A DNA stretch of 64,000 nucleotides, taken from Stropharia rugosoannulata (lineage: Eukaryota; Basidiomycota; Agaricomycetes; Agaricales; Strophariaceae). This document shows positions 43,132 to 55,807 of this stretch, one piece after another (position 1 is the stretch's first letter; every line of letters starts with the position of its first letter). The notes beneath the pieces were generated by a model. It saw only the letters and a program-made list of their open reading frames with translations. It made no database searches and was not told the origin of the DNA. Location of the stretch: NCBI GenBank assembly GCA_028532985.1, contig JANCIK010000012.1, forward strand, positions 1,736,001-1,800,000, written 5' to 3'. The position numbers were made by a program, and so were the translations under genes.

Positions 43132-44434
43132 TTAAACCTCGTACACTGGAAGCTCCTTGTTTTGAAACAAGTAAAACCTTTTCAACGTGCTATCGTTGTA
43201 CACACGTTGCCTTCGCACATTGTGAACTTTAGAGACAGGCTTTTCAGACCAGTCCAACCCAACTTCGCACCTCACACCGTTATATTGCGAGATGACATAT
43301 GACGAGCGCTGCATTGCCAAGTTCATGGCTCGTCCAGTCGCTGCAAAATGTGTTGCAATGTGCTGTAACTCTTTTATCGTGATGTCAGCAAGATTCTTCC
43401 ACTGTGCGCAGTTCGTGCAAACATCGCCCTTGAGCACGGATTGTCCCGATAGGTCGGGGATGACCGATGGGCCGGGGATGACCGATGGGTCGGGGTGAGG
43501 TTTGGCGAGCATTCCTGACTCCGCTGAGTCAGAAGTATCGTCTGACATTGATTCTGTCGAAGCCGCATTCTTCTCACTGCCAGTTGGCACATTCACCATG
43601 CCAGATCGATGTGCCCACGCGAAGTCTGTATTCTCGCCCGATCGGAGGAGTTGGCTTGATCGGCCTGGTATGTTTGCCCTCTGCTTGGTAGAATGTCCCA
43701 GCGTGTCACTCTTGGTCTTTGACGCATCTGCATTGGCCTCGGAGGGTAACCGAATCTGCCTTGCACCAAATGCTGCCTGCCACTTTGGCTCCGCAAGGCA
43801 GTCATCTGGCACCAATCGGCGTGGCAGTTCCGGCCTGATTTCGTCTTCCTCTGGTTCACTAGTCTCAGTCGCCCATCCACGAAACAGAGTAGTGCCGGTT
43901 ACTGCTTGTTCATACGCGGCCATGTGCTCTACAATTTCGACATATGCCGGTATTGATTGAAGAATATCATCGCCTCTCAAGTTCCACCAGTACCGAAAGT
44001 CGGGGGTCATTGCCAACATTGCAATGTCGTCACTTTCGCTGTACTCCTTGTCCACCAACCCTGGTATGTTGGATGCATCGGTGTCGCCAGAAGGCTCGTA
44101 GAGGGCACGGGCCAAGAAATCAAATACGTATGGAATCTCCATTATAAATCCCTGTATATGGCAAAAGCCAATGAATGATAACGCAGCCTCCTAAGATGAA
44201 TGTTTGACGTCAGCCGATTAAATTTATACTATAGATACTCACAACTTCGGCTGTGATATTGTACCAAAACGGCAGTCCATCCCAAATGTCTTTGTACACA
44301 GATCTTGCTGCCATGCGAACCCGAGCCATGAGTATCTGAAGCTTGATTTTAGCGCGTTCCTGGCGGTCGCTGAAGTTAGATGCATTGATGGGAAATGGGA
44401 CTTTGCCAACTAGGCCAGTGGTATTGGAATCCAT
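43132..44434 (-). CDS. Two-exon protein of unknown function in the KDZ element
   Basis: Minus strand, about 420 residues. Exon 1 starts at 44434 (MDSNTTGLVGKVPFPINASN) and reads DRQERAKIKLQILMARVRMA. A GT-AG intron of about 50 nt joins it to EAALSFIGFCHIQGFIMEIP and FDFLARALYEPSGDTD. The middle is Ser/Asp/Pro-rich with two near-identical tandem VIPGPSVIPD phrases. The C-terminal part has CTNCAQWKNLADITIKELQH and RRQRVYNDSTLKRFYL, ending YEV at 43132. The single CxxC pair could bind zinc with partners. No known domain is recognised. It has the same orientation as the KDZ transposase, starting about 125 bp beyond that gene's stop codon, and the open frame with a clean intron suggests a real gene. 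Confidence 0.6.
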
Positions 44435-44558
44435 GATGTAAAGATGTAAAAGCTTGGAGAATGAATTTATATCAACATTGTCTTATCAGTGATCTGACAT
44501 CACGTGACATTTATAACCGGGCATCAAAATGTTTGGTTACCGTACTGAATGTAATTAA

Positions 44559-47500
44559 TTACTGTACTTCTTCCCAGGAACATGAATGGTTATGATATAC
44601 AGAGGCAAATAGCTCTTGTGTGACGCACCCTAACTCATTCCACATCCGAAGTTGTTTCTCTGCGTAGGCCCTGAAACCACGAAGAATGCGACGTTCCAGC
44701 GCAGAATGTTGGACGGTCGGCAGTGGAATGTGTTTGGAGTCAGCCTCGGCATCAGACTGTGCAGTTCCGGAAGGGCTGTCGGCATCGGAATCGGACCGAT
44801 ACTCAGAGGTATCCCGGTAAAGCCCCTCAACGATATTATCCCGATGTTGCTTCCACGACTTTGCTTTAAAGACAAAGAACCGAACCGTCCAGTTCATTTC
44901 GTTTCTCGTCAAGTTAAGCTCTTCTGTCCAGCAAAGGTGCTGTGCTCGTGCACGGAGCCAATTTACTCGGAGAACTGCAATTTGAAAGTTGAGTATTAGT
45001 TTGGGCAATGACTTCATGATGTACATACAATCTTGCAATCTAGGATTGTCTTGCAGTGTATCCAGATTATCATCGGTAGGCGGTGTTGGGGTATCTGTCG
45101 GCCTGTCACCGATGTTCTCGTCATTTCCACCGATTGTCCTCCATATCCATGACATACGCATTCGACTGCCCCCACGAACATTTGGATCAAAAACTGCTTG
45201 GCTTGCATGGGTGTCCTCTCTGGTCAACCTTGGAAATCTTTGTTGTATGATCTCCTCCGATGCTAAGGAGACCATAACAGCCCTATTTGCTTGAAATACC
45301 TGCCTGTTTAATGCAATTGCTGTTGAGAGCATACTAACTCTTGTTGCTGCCCTTGTATGATGTGCCCCTGTTGTGCCTCGGACCTGATTTTTGTACACCC
45401 ATGAAAGTTGGACTATTGCTGATCTGATTGCCTCGAGTACATCTCCTGCATGGCCTTTGCGAATCTCAAGTTCCTGTTTTTTCAGTTCAACAAGAAAACG
45501 TGTCTGGTCAACATCGAGGAGATCAATCATGTCGGCAGTGAATCCAGACGGGAACGGGAGCATTTGTTGCTCGGGGTCGGCCCGACTCACTTCCAAATGA
45601 TCGGTAAAATTCGTTTCATTGTCGGATTCTTCGAACACTATGGCAGTATTGTCCCCGTCGGTGAAGACCGATACAATTTCTCGCCCAACATATTCGCAGG
45701 CTTGACGCACAAATTTTTCAATTCGTGTCCGAAGATTTTGGCGCCGATGCAGAAGATCCTGTCTTTGAGTTACAGTGGGTTGTTTGGACAACTTCCGAAC
45801 GTGAGATCTTAATTCAGCCCTATGGAATTGCAATGATCAGACATGGACTGTTTCTTTATCATAAACCTACTGTGTCTGTTCAATTCTAAGTCCTTGCGAT
45901 AGCCATGTGGCTTGACCTGTCGGTCCGTCCTCCGACATTTCCTTTTCGGACAACATTAATTCAACCTCCTGCCTAGATGCCGCTTTCTTTATTTTTGGTG
46001 CGTAAATATCCATGCTGTCAGGTTTAAGTTCTCGTTGGCTCTCGGCAACAGTTATTTCGGCCTCCCATCTGTCTCTTATGCTTGGCGCAATGCGGGCACT
46101 GAATTGCTCAAAGTGTTCAGACGCCTCTGAAGACTCTTTGATAGCCCTGGTATATTTCTTCACAATTGTCGTTCCTGATTGTGTAAGTTTTTATCAGCGC
46201 ACACTTCAAGAAATACCGAGGCTTTTTTTAACCTATATGAATCATTTTTTTCCAGTTCGAGTCTCCCATGTGGTCATCTAGAATTTCTGTTCGATGTGCC
46301 GTTGTCGCTCCCCGAGCACCCCTAGACACTTTATTCAATAGACTCCAAAGTGTTTCCAATATTTCCCCATCAACAATGCCAGCACTGGGAATGTAAGTGG
46401 ATGCCCACCGGTATAAACATTCATCCTTGTGACCATGAACATGCCATAATCCAATGGCACGGATTAATTTTAACTGGCGGGGAAGCGAAAGACCTTTTAA
46501 TTTAAAAAACCGGGCTCTTTGATGAATGCCATATATGCACATGATATTGTAAATCATCATTGCATGCTTGATCCCGTCCATGTTTGTATTCTTCAGTGCT
46601 TCTGAAAAGCTATAATCCATGCACATTTGCCTTTCACCTAACTGAAAATCGACAACACTGCTGGGACAGAAGCACCCATGTCTTGCACAGGCTTGGGCGC
46701 CAATTCCCCTAGCCCTTCTGCCAGCTACAACCTTCTCACTATCCAATTGTGCTCGGTGAGAATGACAATCAATTTTCTTATTTAATAATCAGAACATTGT
46801 CAGAAATAAAGAGATTTCCGTACCTGCTTAAAAAGCTTAGAATGCTTGGATGCCTCTGCCAGATGCTCCTTGTAGGGCAGTGCCGCTGTCATAAATGCAT
46901 CTCCATGTGTGAGGTGGACATCGTCGGCTTCATTCCGTTGATTTAGGTGGTCTGCCTTGAAATTCCCATCTGCACAGAACTTGCGAATATACAGATATTG
47001 GTGAGGATCCATTTCCCAATGCTCTGGTAAATTAATGCCAGGTTGTGGACATGTAGGGCAGAATAGGGCAAGATGGTCTAGCTTACGGGTAGATGGAGGG
47101 TGCACCGACGCCGGCACCGATGCTAACTCGGCATCGGTATCTGATCCGGCGTCGGAGGCCACCGACATCTGGATTGGTGAGGTGTCCGATCCACCATCAG
47201 AGTCGACCGAGATTTGCATTGGGTCGGGGACATTGTCATCGGGACCGACATTCGTACCGGCTTCAGTGGGCTCCGAATTCATGTTGTGTGCCGTCCCGGC
47301 CCCGAATTCGTAGAACTGCCTATCGTGAGCCCGGCCATGCATTTTCCACAGTTTCATGTTGCGGTAACATCTGCTTAGTCGGCACAGCTCCCGATACCGA
47401 TCGACCACTGCGGCAGGATAAGATGGGCAGGTAAGACGTCGTAGCTTTGCGTAATATTGGTATGCTGACGTCTTACATTCTAGATTTGAGATGCAAAAGT

Positions 47501-48587
47501 CCTTTAGAGCGGCGAATGTAAAAACAGTCTCAATTTTGTCGTAACTTGTAGGTAACATTGACACTTCAATCCAGTGTAAATCAGGCTCCTGTGGTGCATT
47601 TGTGCATAGGCATCGGACAATGGGTAAATGATGAACTCCTGTCACATCAACAATGGTGATGAATTTGTTGTCTTGATTGTCATATAGTTTCGGCCTAGGG
47701 AGAATATGTGGGTATCCTAGTCTCATATCAAATTCCTCCTCCAAGATTTCGTCTTCCCAGTCTTCCGGTTCCGGAACGGCGCCGATCTGAGTTTCTCTTT
47801 CCAGATCAGCTTCATGAAAGTCATCGGCGGCCATGTCAGCCGTTGGTAACTCCCAATTTGGATCTTTGTGCGGTGAGCATCCTGTTTCAGAGAATAGCTA
47901 ATTTCTTACCTGTGTCTTCAACATAGGGTCTTGATGGACATCTTTGTCCTTGATGACCAAGGTGTAGCTTGATTCCTATCTGCCACAAAGCCCCTAACTT
48001 GAAGCAAGTGTCTTCCCATTTCTCTATGCGGTGTAGTATCTGGAATTGATGTTCCCTACGGCAGCAAACAGTGCAGAGAAATCGACCCCCGAAGCAATCT
48101 TGGCACCGCCATTTGCCTTGATTCACATTGCAAGCCTGACATTTCAGATTCTCTGGTGCTGGTGCTTCTTTAGCCATGAAGACTTGTAAGTGCTGCTTGC
48201 GGCGTTGCAACCATTCACGAAGAAATGTATTTTGTGACTATTGTTCAAGTACGTTCGTCAATGTTATAATGTGCTTGTTTATCCATCACTCACTTTTCCT
48301 CGGTGCACAAATGCAGGTAAAGCGTCAAGGTTGCTGATTGCCTGCTCGTGTGTTATATCACCAGGGTAATGTTCCATTGTCATTATGTTTGCAGCATTGT
48401 TCTCATGTTGTGCAGCTTGCAGTGGTCTAGTAGATGGCAGTGGCACGGTATACACTCCCGGCATTCTTCTCGAAATTCGAGCATGTGCCCGACGACGACG
48501 AACAGGTTGGCCATTTTCGTCCAGATGAATGGGCTCGTCGTCGTCAGTGTTAGCGGCCATCATATGTATGTGACCACGTGAACTCAT
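44559..48587 (-). CDS. KDZ-superfamily transposase with CxC2-type cysteine cluster
   Basis: Transposase expected to excise and reinsert the surrounding element. About seven exons on the minus strand read without a stop. The N-terminus from 48587 (MSSRGHIHMMAANTDDDEP) is basic (RRRRAHARISRR). Next is the cysteine cluster found with KDZ enzymes: CQACNVNQGKWRCQDC, LCTVCCRREH, HRIEKW and LGHQGQRCPSR. The core has FCPTCPQPG, YIRKFCADGNFKADHL, QACARHGCFCPSSVVDFQLG and ERQMCMDYS, followed by HVHGHKDECLYRW, GIVDGEILETLWSLLN and AHRTEILDDHMGDSN, typical KDZ catalytic-domain signatures with conserved acidic residues. The long helical C-terminal exon (45,833-44,559) ends CSWEEVQ. All family motifs I know are intact, so this is probably an active enzyme. 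A low-complexity Ser/Asp insert separates cluster and core. Confidence 0.9.
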
Positions 48588-49273
48588 TGTGTAGGCGGAG
48601 TAAATAAAGAGGTAAGGGTGGGTGTGGTGTTCTGAGATGCATAGTATACATTACTTTTATACATTTAATGCACGTGTATTGTCAACCATGTTTAATTCTT
48701 TTGCTGTACTCTTATTGTTTCATTTCATTTATGTGTATTGTTGAATATCCCAGTATGCACAATAGTTACTGTAAGTAAAGCGGTTGTTACAGTCATTCCG
48801 GTATTGTGCTCATAACAATGTAGCGCATTGAGCTTGTGATGGTAGACTTCACCGGGACAATAGGATTAACAGTAGACCTCACCAGGACAATAGATTAATG
48901 ATGACTTCCCATTTATTGTAACAGTAAATTACAATTAATTAAAAGTTTGGAATTCATTTAGTTATATACAATGAACAAAGTATCTAAAGTGTAATCCTTT
49001 CCGGCATTGTAATCTATATGTTTTTCAGTAACGGTATGACGTCGGAAAGATCGGTATCGGTGCAAATATATTGAGTTGCTGGTCCAATACAAACGAATGT
49101 CATCATATCACGTTGGGACGATCTGTATTGGTGCGGATATATTGGGCCGCAGATCCAATTGATATAATCGCTCCGGGGAGCCGAACAGGAACTGCTAGAT
49201 TACTCGGTTTCTAATCGATTTCATCGTGATAGTGCACTGTCAACATTCCGCTCCTAGCCAAACTGTCCCTGCA
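48588..49273. promoter_or_regulatory. Bidirectional intergenic region with two pairs of direct repeats
   Basis: Lies between the divergent KDZ transposase (-) and WFxN gene (+). Two related phrases of about 25 bp (GTAGAC(T/C)TCACC(G/A)GGACAATAG) occur at 48,842-48,866 and 48,871-48,894. Two longer units of about 40 bp (GATC(G/T)GTAT(C/T)GGTGC… TATTGGGC/TATTGAG… GATCCAAT/GGTCCAAT) occur at about 49,050-49,090 and 49,120-49,160. These could be binding sites for an element-encoded protein or promoter motifs; this is inference. Confidence 0.45.
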
Positions 49274-51495
49274 ATGCCTGATTCCGTGGAGCAACCAGTA
49301 GTCATGAATCAGGAACCTTCATTGCCGGAATTTTGGACTTCGAAGGAAAAAGAAATCTTGAAGACCCACATAGAAGGATACCAAGCCCAAAAGAAAGGGA
49401 AAAAAAACGCCTGGTTAAGAGATATTGTGTTGCCCTTGATTAGGCGGTGCTACAACGACAAATACAGCCACAATTCCTTACAGAAAGATCCCGAGGCGAA
49501 GAAGCAGTGGAAAAAAAGGAAAGTGGTAAGAATCTCTAGCATGTCAGAGGCACTGAGTGTCGGTATCAGCAGTACACTCACCGAGTTCTTTACAGCGTGT
49601 GTACAATTGGTTTCGTAACCATGGCTGCAAACAGCGAACACTCCAAATACCTGGAATTAATCACCGAGTGACCTTTGATAGTGTTGTAATGGCGAAGAAA
49701 AAGAAGGAAATTGAAACTCTTGCACGGGAACGGGCCGGTGCCGACATTGATGCTAGCAGTCGGGAATGGATTGGTTACTACCAAGGTGCAAAAAAGAAAA
49801 TTAAAGAGGACCTTAGTGACGAAGAGCATCAGGAGTATTTGAGAGAGTTGGAGAATTGGGAACAAAATGGAGTCCCAAAGGATATTCAAGCCGAGTGCGC
49901 CCCATATATTTGAACATATGTCTATACATGCTGACAATTTACCAGCAACGCCTTGAAATATTCAACAAAGGTTGCCAAGGCTGCCGATAAGGTTAAGTGG
50001 GAAAGTATGGGCATAAGAACAACATCATTCTCTTGCTTTGCAGGGCTGGATGGGACAGGGATATATGTGAGGTAAGTATATATATATATTTATTCCCATT
50101 TCCTTGGCAAAATATACTACTTTTAGTTTCGACATGCAAAATATTCAGACAAGCACCCCTTCGCATGTTCCAAGCTTTCAACGGTGGGTGCCAAATGAGT
50201 ACAATGCATTTCTGAAGAAGTACGTTGAATATACAAAATTTGTTGTCAAACTTGCCACGACCGGGCCGACATTCGGCGGTCACCTGAATGACGAACCAGT
50301 TACAATGTTTTATAAGGGTGGCTTACCTCGCGTGCCCATTCCTGCTCCAAGCAGTACCGGAACAGAATACGTGGATGTCCAACAAAAAGGCATACATCAT
50401 TATTTTTCACAACACTACAAACTAGCTTACGGTGGTAAGAGGTCAACACCATATACGTACATGACAACGGGTGACTATCACTGGAGCTTCTTCGTTGACC
50501 CCATATATATGCCAAAGGGAATATCTTTTATGGACCCACACAAATACAAGGTGGACCAGACAATGCGTATTTTAAAGTTGTGGCGACATCGGGAATCACG
50601 GGGAGAAATACCATTCAAATTTTCTAATGTCAAAGGAGAAGAACAACCAAGAGCAGCTATGTACCCACCTGATAGCTTCAAATACTTTACAGAGCCTTCT
50701 GCCAATTTTGAGGAAACAGATGTAGGAGAAATGGGAACGGAGGGGATTAACATCGATTTCGGACCCGACACCGACACCGACATTGACTCCGAGCACGACT
50801 CCGACCCGAACCCCGATGCAGACACCAATACCCGCACAACAACCCGTTCGTCCACTCTTGAAACAAACACAATGACAGATAGAAGTTCAACACCACAAAA
50901 AGTTCAATCCGGCGATTCCAACTCCGTACTTGAGATGGCAACACCAGATTCAAATGTCAGGTGCACACCTCCCATAAAGGCAATTACCAATACATCCTAC
51001 ACTGAAATCACAAACTCACCAAAACCCAAACAGGCACAAGATGAGAAAAGGATATTGGGTCAGTCAAAAGGGAATAAAGTTGCCTCCCCTGATCATCTTG
51101 AACCCGGTGCGTACGATGCATTCGGGTCGGCACCGACTCCGTCGACGATCCCGATCGGGGCAGTACCGACTGCTCGGGGAAGACCAAAACCTCGCCCAAA
51201 AGGTAAATTGGCTATACAGAAAATAGTTGCTACCACAATCCCCGATGTGCAAGATGTTGCAGAAATTGATGACAGCCAACAGTCGGACCAAACCCCGATT
51301 CGGGGAAGAGATATGCAAACCCTAATTCAGGAAGCAGATATTCCTCAAACACCTACTACAGAGCTGGTCAATACTCGCTATACAAGCAAAAGACCTCGTA
51401 AGAGATCAGAGAAGGGAAGAGCTTATGATGAAATGGTTGGATCTAGTCCAACAGTAGTAGGGTCTCCACCATTTCATGACAAGAACAAAAAATAG
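49274..51495 (+). CDS. Element-encoded protein with WFxNH helix, candidate DNA-binding cofactor
   Basis: Spliced from about five exons (49274-49525, 49596-49902, then short exons to the long last exon at about 50,126-51,495). The N-terminus (LPEFWTSKEKEILKTHIEGY) is charged and helical. RVYNWFRNHGCKQ follows, resembling the third helix of a homeodomain (WFxN); whether it is a true homeodomain is untested. Then come lysine-rich helices (AKKKKEIETLARERAGAD), DNALKYSTKVAKAADKVKWE and a GLDGTGIYV phrase. The last exon has a globular region (SFQRWVPNEYNAFLKKYVEY, YHWSFFVDPIYMPKGISFMD). It is followed by a long disordered acidic tail with Asp-Thr repeats, ending basic (KRPRKRSEKGR). I do not recognise a named family, but the gene is divergent from the KDZ transposase and has no stop, so it is likely functional. 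Confidence 0.6.
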
Positions 51496-51581
51496 GGAAT
51501 GGCTTTTGTAATATTGTCAAAATATAGTAGTGTTTACAATTGATATATACATGTAAATTAATAGTGCACTGAACAAAAAGG

Positions 51582-54500
51582 CTACTTTTTAGGCTTAGAG
51601 GTTTTGCTCGGCATCATCCTGGGTGTTTTCTTGAACACGCCAGGAGCATGTGCTTCTGCGGTCCCGTCTCCCCACTTCCTTTTGCGCACCATGCGTTCGC
51701 CAATGGATTCCTGCCCAGTTTGCTCATGTTCCGGGATCAATGGCAAGGCAGATGGACCGAGCTTCCAAACACTAGCCTTGCTTGTTGGGGACGATCTCAG
51801 TGTTGAATTTGATTGATCCGCATCCGACCTGATCAGGGCCGTCCCGGACTGCAGTGCCGATGATGTCGACGGGATTGGGTCCTCTTCACGCAGCTCATCG
51901 TCTTCGACACTTGTCAGGGGAGAGCCGCTGTCCATATCCAATGCCACTATACCGGCAACCAGCAACTTTTCGCCTTCGTCGGGATGGTGAGCTGCGGATA
52001 ATATCGCCTCAATGCACTGTTGGCAGCCCTGGTTTTCTCCCCGCATCGTCCCTTGATTGACAACTCTTCGACCGAACACGTCATGCTCTGTGAGTTGCTG
52101 CTCCGGTTCCGGGGTCGGGGCGTTCCGAGGAGCGATGCTGGTCATGCCGAAGGCCGGCGTGGGCGTCCTTGACCAATGTGATGGCAACTCGGCGGACATA
52201 GCGGACATGGCAGCGAAGCCAGACAGATTTTCGGGGGCGACAGAGTTGTCAGGAATGACGTCGGCAGTGTGCTCCATGGATATGGATGTCTCTGGAAGAA
52301 CCTCGGGTTCTTGCTCCGGGATGCCCGTACTTTCGGAGCCCACATCGGGCGCAATGATCTCCTCGTGGTCGACCGATCTAATAGGACCATTGTCAGGTGC
52401 ATTTGCCTTTGAAGGCTCATTTTCTGGCCAGGGACTGGGTGGCACCCGTGATGTGCACGTTGATAAATTGCTGTGCTTGTCCGTATTTGAAGGGTCTGGG
52501 ATGGCCACCTCGTCATGTTCTTGAGCTCGGGTGGGCGTCATTGACACGTCCATATCCTCTTCTGTCTGTGGGGGGATCGCGTATTCATCCAGGGCATCTT
52601 GGGCTTGAATGTCCGGGCCCATATTGGACGCACTTTCAGAGTCAGTCAAGATGACGCAGCTTCGGACCGACCTCCGCGATGCGCCGAGTTGCCGTGCCGC
52701 TGAGCATCCCACTTTTGTCGCAATTTGAGATATTGCCTCAAAGTTATTGTTTACTTGCTGGGCTATTTGATGCAAGCATTTTCCTTGACTGACTTGTTCG
52801 TCCATAACCTGCGAAATGTCGTCCAAAACCGCTCGAATGTCCACCAGTGTTTTCACCAATACTTCACCCAGTGTCGATGGCATAGATTCCGATGTTTTGC
52901 CGTCGAAATATTCTTCAAGTGGCTTAAGGAAATCTCCAAGCTGTGTGCTAAGGCCAATGTCGGACAAGCCGGGTCGGGGCCGAGCCGACGTAGATGGTCG
53001 CGCCAACCTGGATCGTTCTACCTCTTTCTTTGTCATCCTTGTTTGCCTGACCGGTGGTTTCTTGTTGGGTCTAGACTGGGACCGTGGAACCCACTCGGTA
53101 GCATCTTCCCCCTCCTCGATTTCTTCGCCCTCGTCGGTCATGTCCGAGTCGGAGTCGGTTGTCGGTGAGCTGTCATAGCCATCGTCTGTTACGACGTTGG
53201 TCTTCATCGTTCCACTAACTTGAGCATCATCGACCTCGCACTTGACTTTCATTTTCTTGCAACGCATACAGGCGATAGGGCCTCCACGCTGCTTCTCGTA
53301 TTTCAAGCGCTGGTTGAGGGTATGCTTATCAGGATAAAAGCAGCCGTGAGATCCCCTTGCGCAGCGTTTGCAACGTTCATGGGCGGCGACAATACGGGAG
53401 TGCCTCCGGGCCTTTGCCCTCTCCAATGGCGCGTAGTCAGGTGCGTTGTCATCGTCAGCAGTCGTGTCATTCCACTTCTGTCACATTGACTTCCTCGTAA
53501 TACGAGACATACACCTCGGAACCTCTGGCTCGTGGCTGGTGCTGGCATTTGTAATCCAAACTTCAGGTTTGACGTTTCGTTTGGGCGCCCGACTAATTTG
53601 TTTCTTGTGTGGAATCACGTCGACAGTTCCGTCCACCATTCCGACATCATGCTCCTCTCCCTCTGGATCCTGTACTTCGTCTACCTTTGCGGACTCAATC
53701 GGCAGTCTCGGAGGGGTATGGCTCGGAGGGCCGACAACCTTCACCGGAGTCGGCGCTGTCGGAGGATCTGTACTACCTCCGACTTGTGTACCTCCGACTT
53801 GTGTCTTGTTTTCGTCCCGGTCGTCCTCCGAGCCAACAGTCGGCTTCGATTTAAATGCCTATCAAGCTTGTTAACAAATGTCTGGGTACAATCTGTATAC
53901 TCACCTTCCTATGCCTCTTTTTCCTTTGCTCGGCATCAAGTTCAGCCAAAGTCTCCCAACCGTCAACATCTGGAAAATATTGCATAAAGTTCGGTCTTCA
54001 AAATTGTCTCTTTGGCTTACTGATTTCTTTTTCCTTTCCCTTTCCTTTCGACTCCTTCCGTAACTTGGTCTTTGTTTTTCCTTTCGCCGCCTTTGCAACA
54101 ACCTTCGCTGCTGCAGCAGCACTGCCTTCTCCTTCGGTGCCCTTTGCTTTGCCTTCATTGCCTTCCTTTGCGTCCTGTGATGCTATTGCTGTTCTATTTG
54201 TACCTGGGGCTTGTTGGAACCATGTCGGGATGTTGTGATCTATGTGCAACCATTATGAGAACATATATATACGGTTTGTAGAGCACTTACCGCCAAACAA
54301 ACTCTCTCTTGCCACCCCTAGCTCTCCTTGTTGCATAGTGAGCATCGTTTTCATACCCAATGACATTTGCGTGCTCAGATCGTTGAACGACATTGATTTC
54401 TTCGATTCCGACAGTGAAAGGCCGTAGTGATACACGTAGTCGACAATCGTCCATCTGGTGGTCGCCCTATTTTTCTTTGTCCGACGGAGCTGAATTAGAA

Positions 54501-54697
54501 CGCGCCGAATACACGTGTTAGTGAGTGATATTAGGATCTAATAAGATGGTACTTACCCTGGATGAACGCTCGTAGATGCTATTCCATTCCCCCTCCAATG
54601 CGGTCCTATCTCGGCGCACCCACATATCGACCAACGACTTGTGAAATTCGGCTCGTGACGCAAGGAAAGCCTGGTCAGTATTCATCGAGGACGACAT
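51582..54697 (-). CDS. Element-encoded protein with double Cys cluster, unknown function
   Basis: Minus strand, about six exons. The start at 54697 (MSSSMNTDQAFLASRAEFHK) leads to LVDMWVRRDRTALEGEW and, after splicing, to YGLSLSESKKSMSFNDLSTQ. A low-complexity Lys/Ala/Gly/Glu exon follows (about 54,030-54,240), then a Pro/Val-rich exon (53,855-53,550). The long last exon holds two cysteine groups, RCKRCARGSHGC and CMRCKKMKVKCEV. Each has C-x2-C-x6-C spacing, like the two halves of a fungal Zn2Cys6 cluster but farther apart. A coiled-coil-like region (about 52,900-52,700) and a Ser/Pro/Glu-rich tail ending in a Lys-rich stretch (KTPRMMPSKTSKPKK) follow. The junction near 53,450-53,510 needs an intron with a weak donor (GTTCCG), or there is a frameshift. 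A DNA-binding role is inferred from the Cys pattern only. Confidence 0.5.
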
Positions 54698-55044
54698 TTT
54701 ATGATCGGGGTGTGAGTGGAGGTATGAACAAATAGATGAGGCCGAGGACGGGATGAATGAGTGAGAGGGAGCAGAGGTGCGCGACACGACGGCGTGGAGA
54801 AAAAGATTGTTACAAGTTGAAACCGGCAGCGATCCGAATATTTCAACGGCAGCCAAACAGGGCCAAAGTGCGTCATCTGACCGGGATATTGCCGGTATCC
54901 TCGGGTGCGCTCCGGCATCTCCCCGGTATCCCCGGCATGTCGGCATACCTCCGACTGGCAATTGATAAATACCGTCCTTTCCAGTTCTTACTTTCGTGTA
55001 ACCAGTTTCTAAATGGCACATCGTACGTGATACATATTGATGGA

Positions 55045-55807
55045 ATGGTGCATATTATAATGTATGATGTAGGCAACTTAAAAAGAAAGGCTAGCCTCCT
55101 GGAAGAAAGTAGTGATGATGAAATCGAGGTTTCCAGTCCGATTCCAATCCCGGGTTACAAGGATAACATATCACTAATGGTTGAAGAAAGCAGCGATGAC
55201 AAGATCGAAGTATCAAGCCCAGTAAGGATCGTCGACATCGACGACGATTTGCTTGAACTTTCGAGTCCAAGAGCAATCACAACTGTCCTACACATGTCCG
55301 ACTCCGATGAAGCAATCGGACAACCTCCGCACAGTAATCGGTTTGGTCAAAATAAAAACAGTGAATTTACGGTATACAAAGATGCTCAAGCTCAACTTTC
55401 TATGGGCCTGGACACAACAGCTATACCCAAGAAGACTATCAGACAACCTAACATTGACTCCGACTCCCTACCGCTTCCAAAGTTCCCTGTCTTCAATTTG
55501 GATCAAGTAACAGACATTGCATCAGCAATTCCCATTTCATACGTAGGTCCCCGCTATGGAATAATTATAGGAGTATATCTAACCGTCCATTAAGACCTGC
55601 CCATGGGAAGATATCTGCGACACCTCAAAAATGATTGATGATATGGACCTTGGACCGGATTTCCAAACAAAATTATCAGCGTTAACCAATGCCCGAAAAC
55701 AGCAATTCTTGATGGAAAAAGCATGCTGGGAACTATGTATAGACGGATTGCAAAGATTATCCGTCCTTCAACGTCAACTAGTAGCAGAGACAGAAAAGTT
55801 GGAGTAG
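55045..55807 (+). CDS. Small acidic protein with repeated SSDD-IEVSSP motifs
   Basis: Two exons joined by a GT-AG intron (about 55,542-55,593, branch-like CTAAC). The start at 55045 reads MVHIIMYDVG. Two tandem units, EESSDDEIEVSSPIPIP and EESSDDKIEVSSPVRIV, are followed by DDLLELSSPRAI. Acid next to Ile-Glu-Val is the pattern of SUMO-interaction motifs, an inference. Exon 2 (TCPWEDICDTSKMIDDMDLG) continues with a helical C-terminus that ends RQLVAETEKLE. It is divergent from the Cys-cluster gene and lies just inside the right inverted repeat. No named family is recognised; the upstream frame is open to 54757, so an earlier start is possible. Confidence 0.5.

Noticed and set aside
52057..52524. 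Plus-strand open frame of 155 codons
   Set aside because: Antisense of the Ser/Pro/Glu-rich tail of the Cys-cluster protein, where low complexity leaves several frames open.
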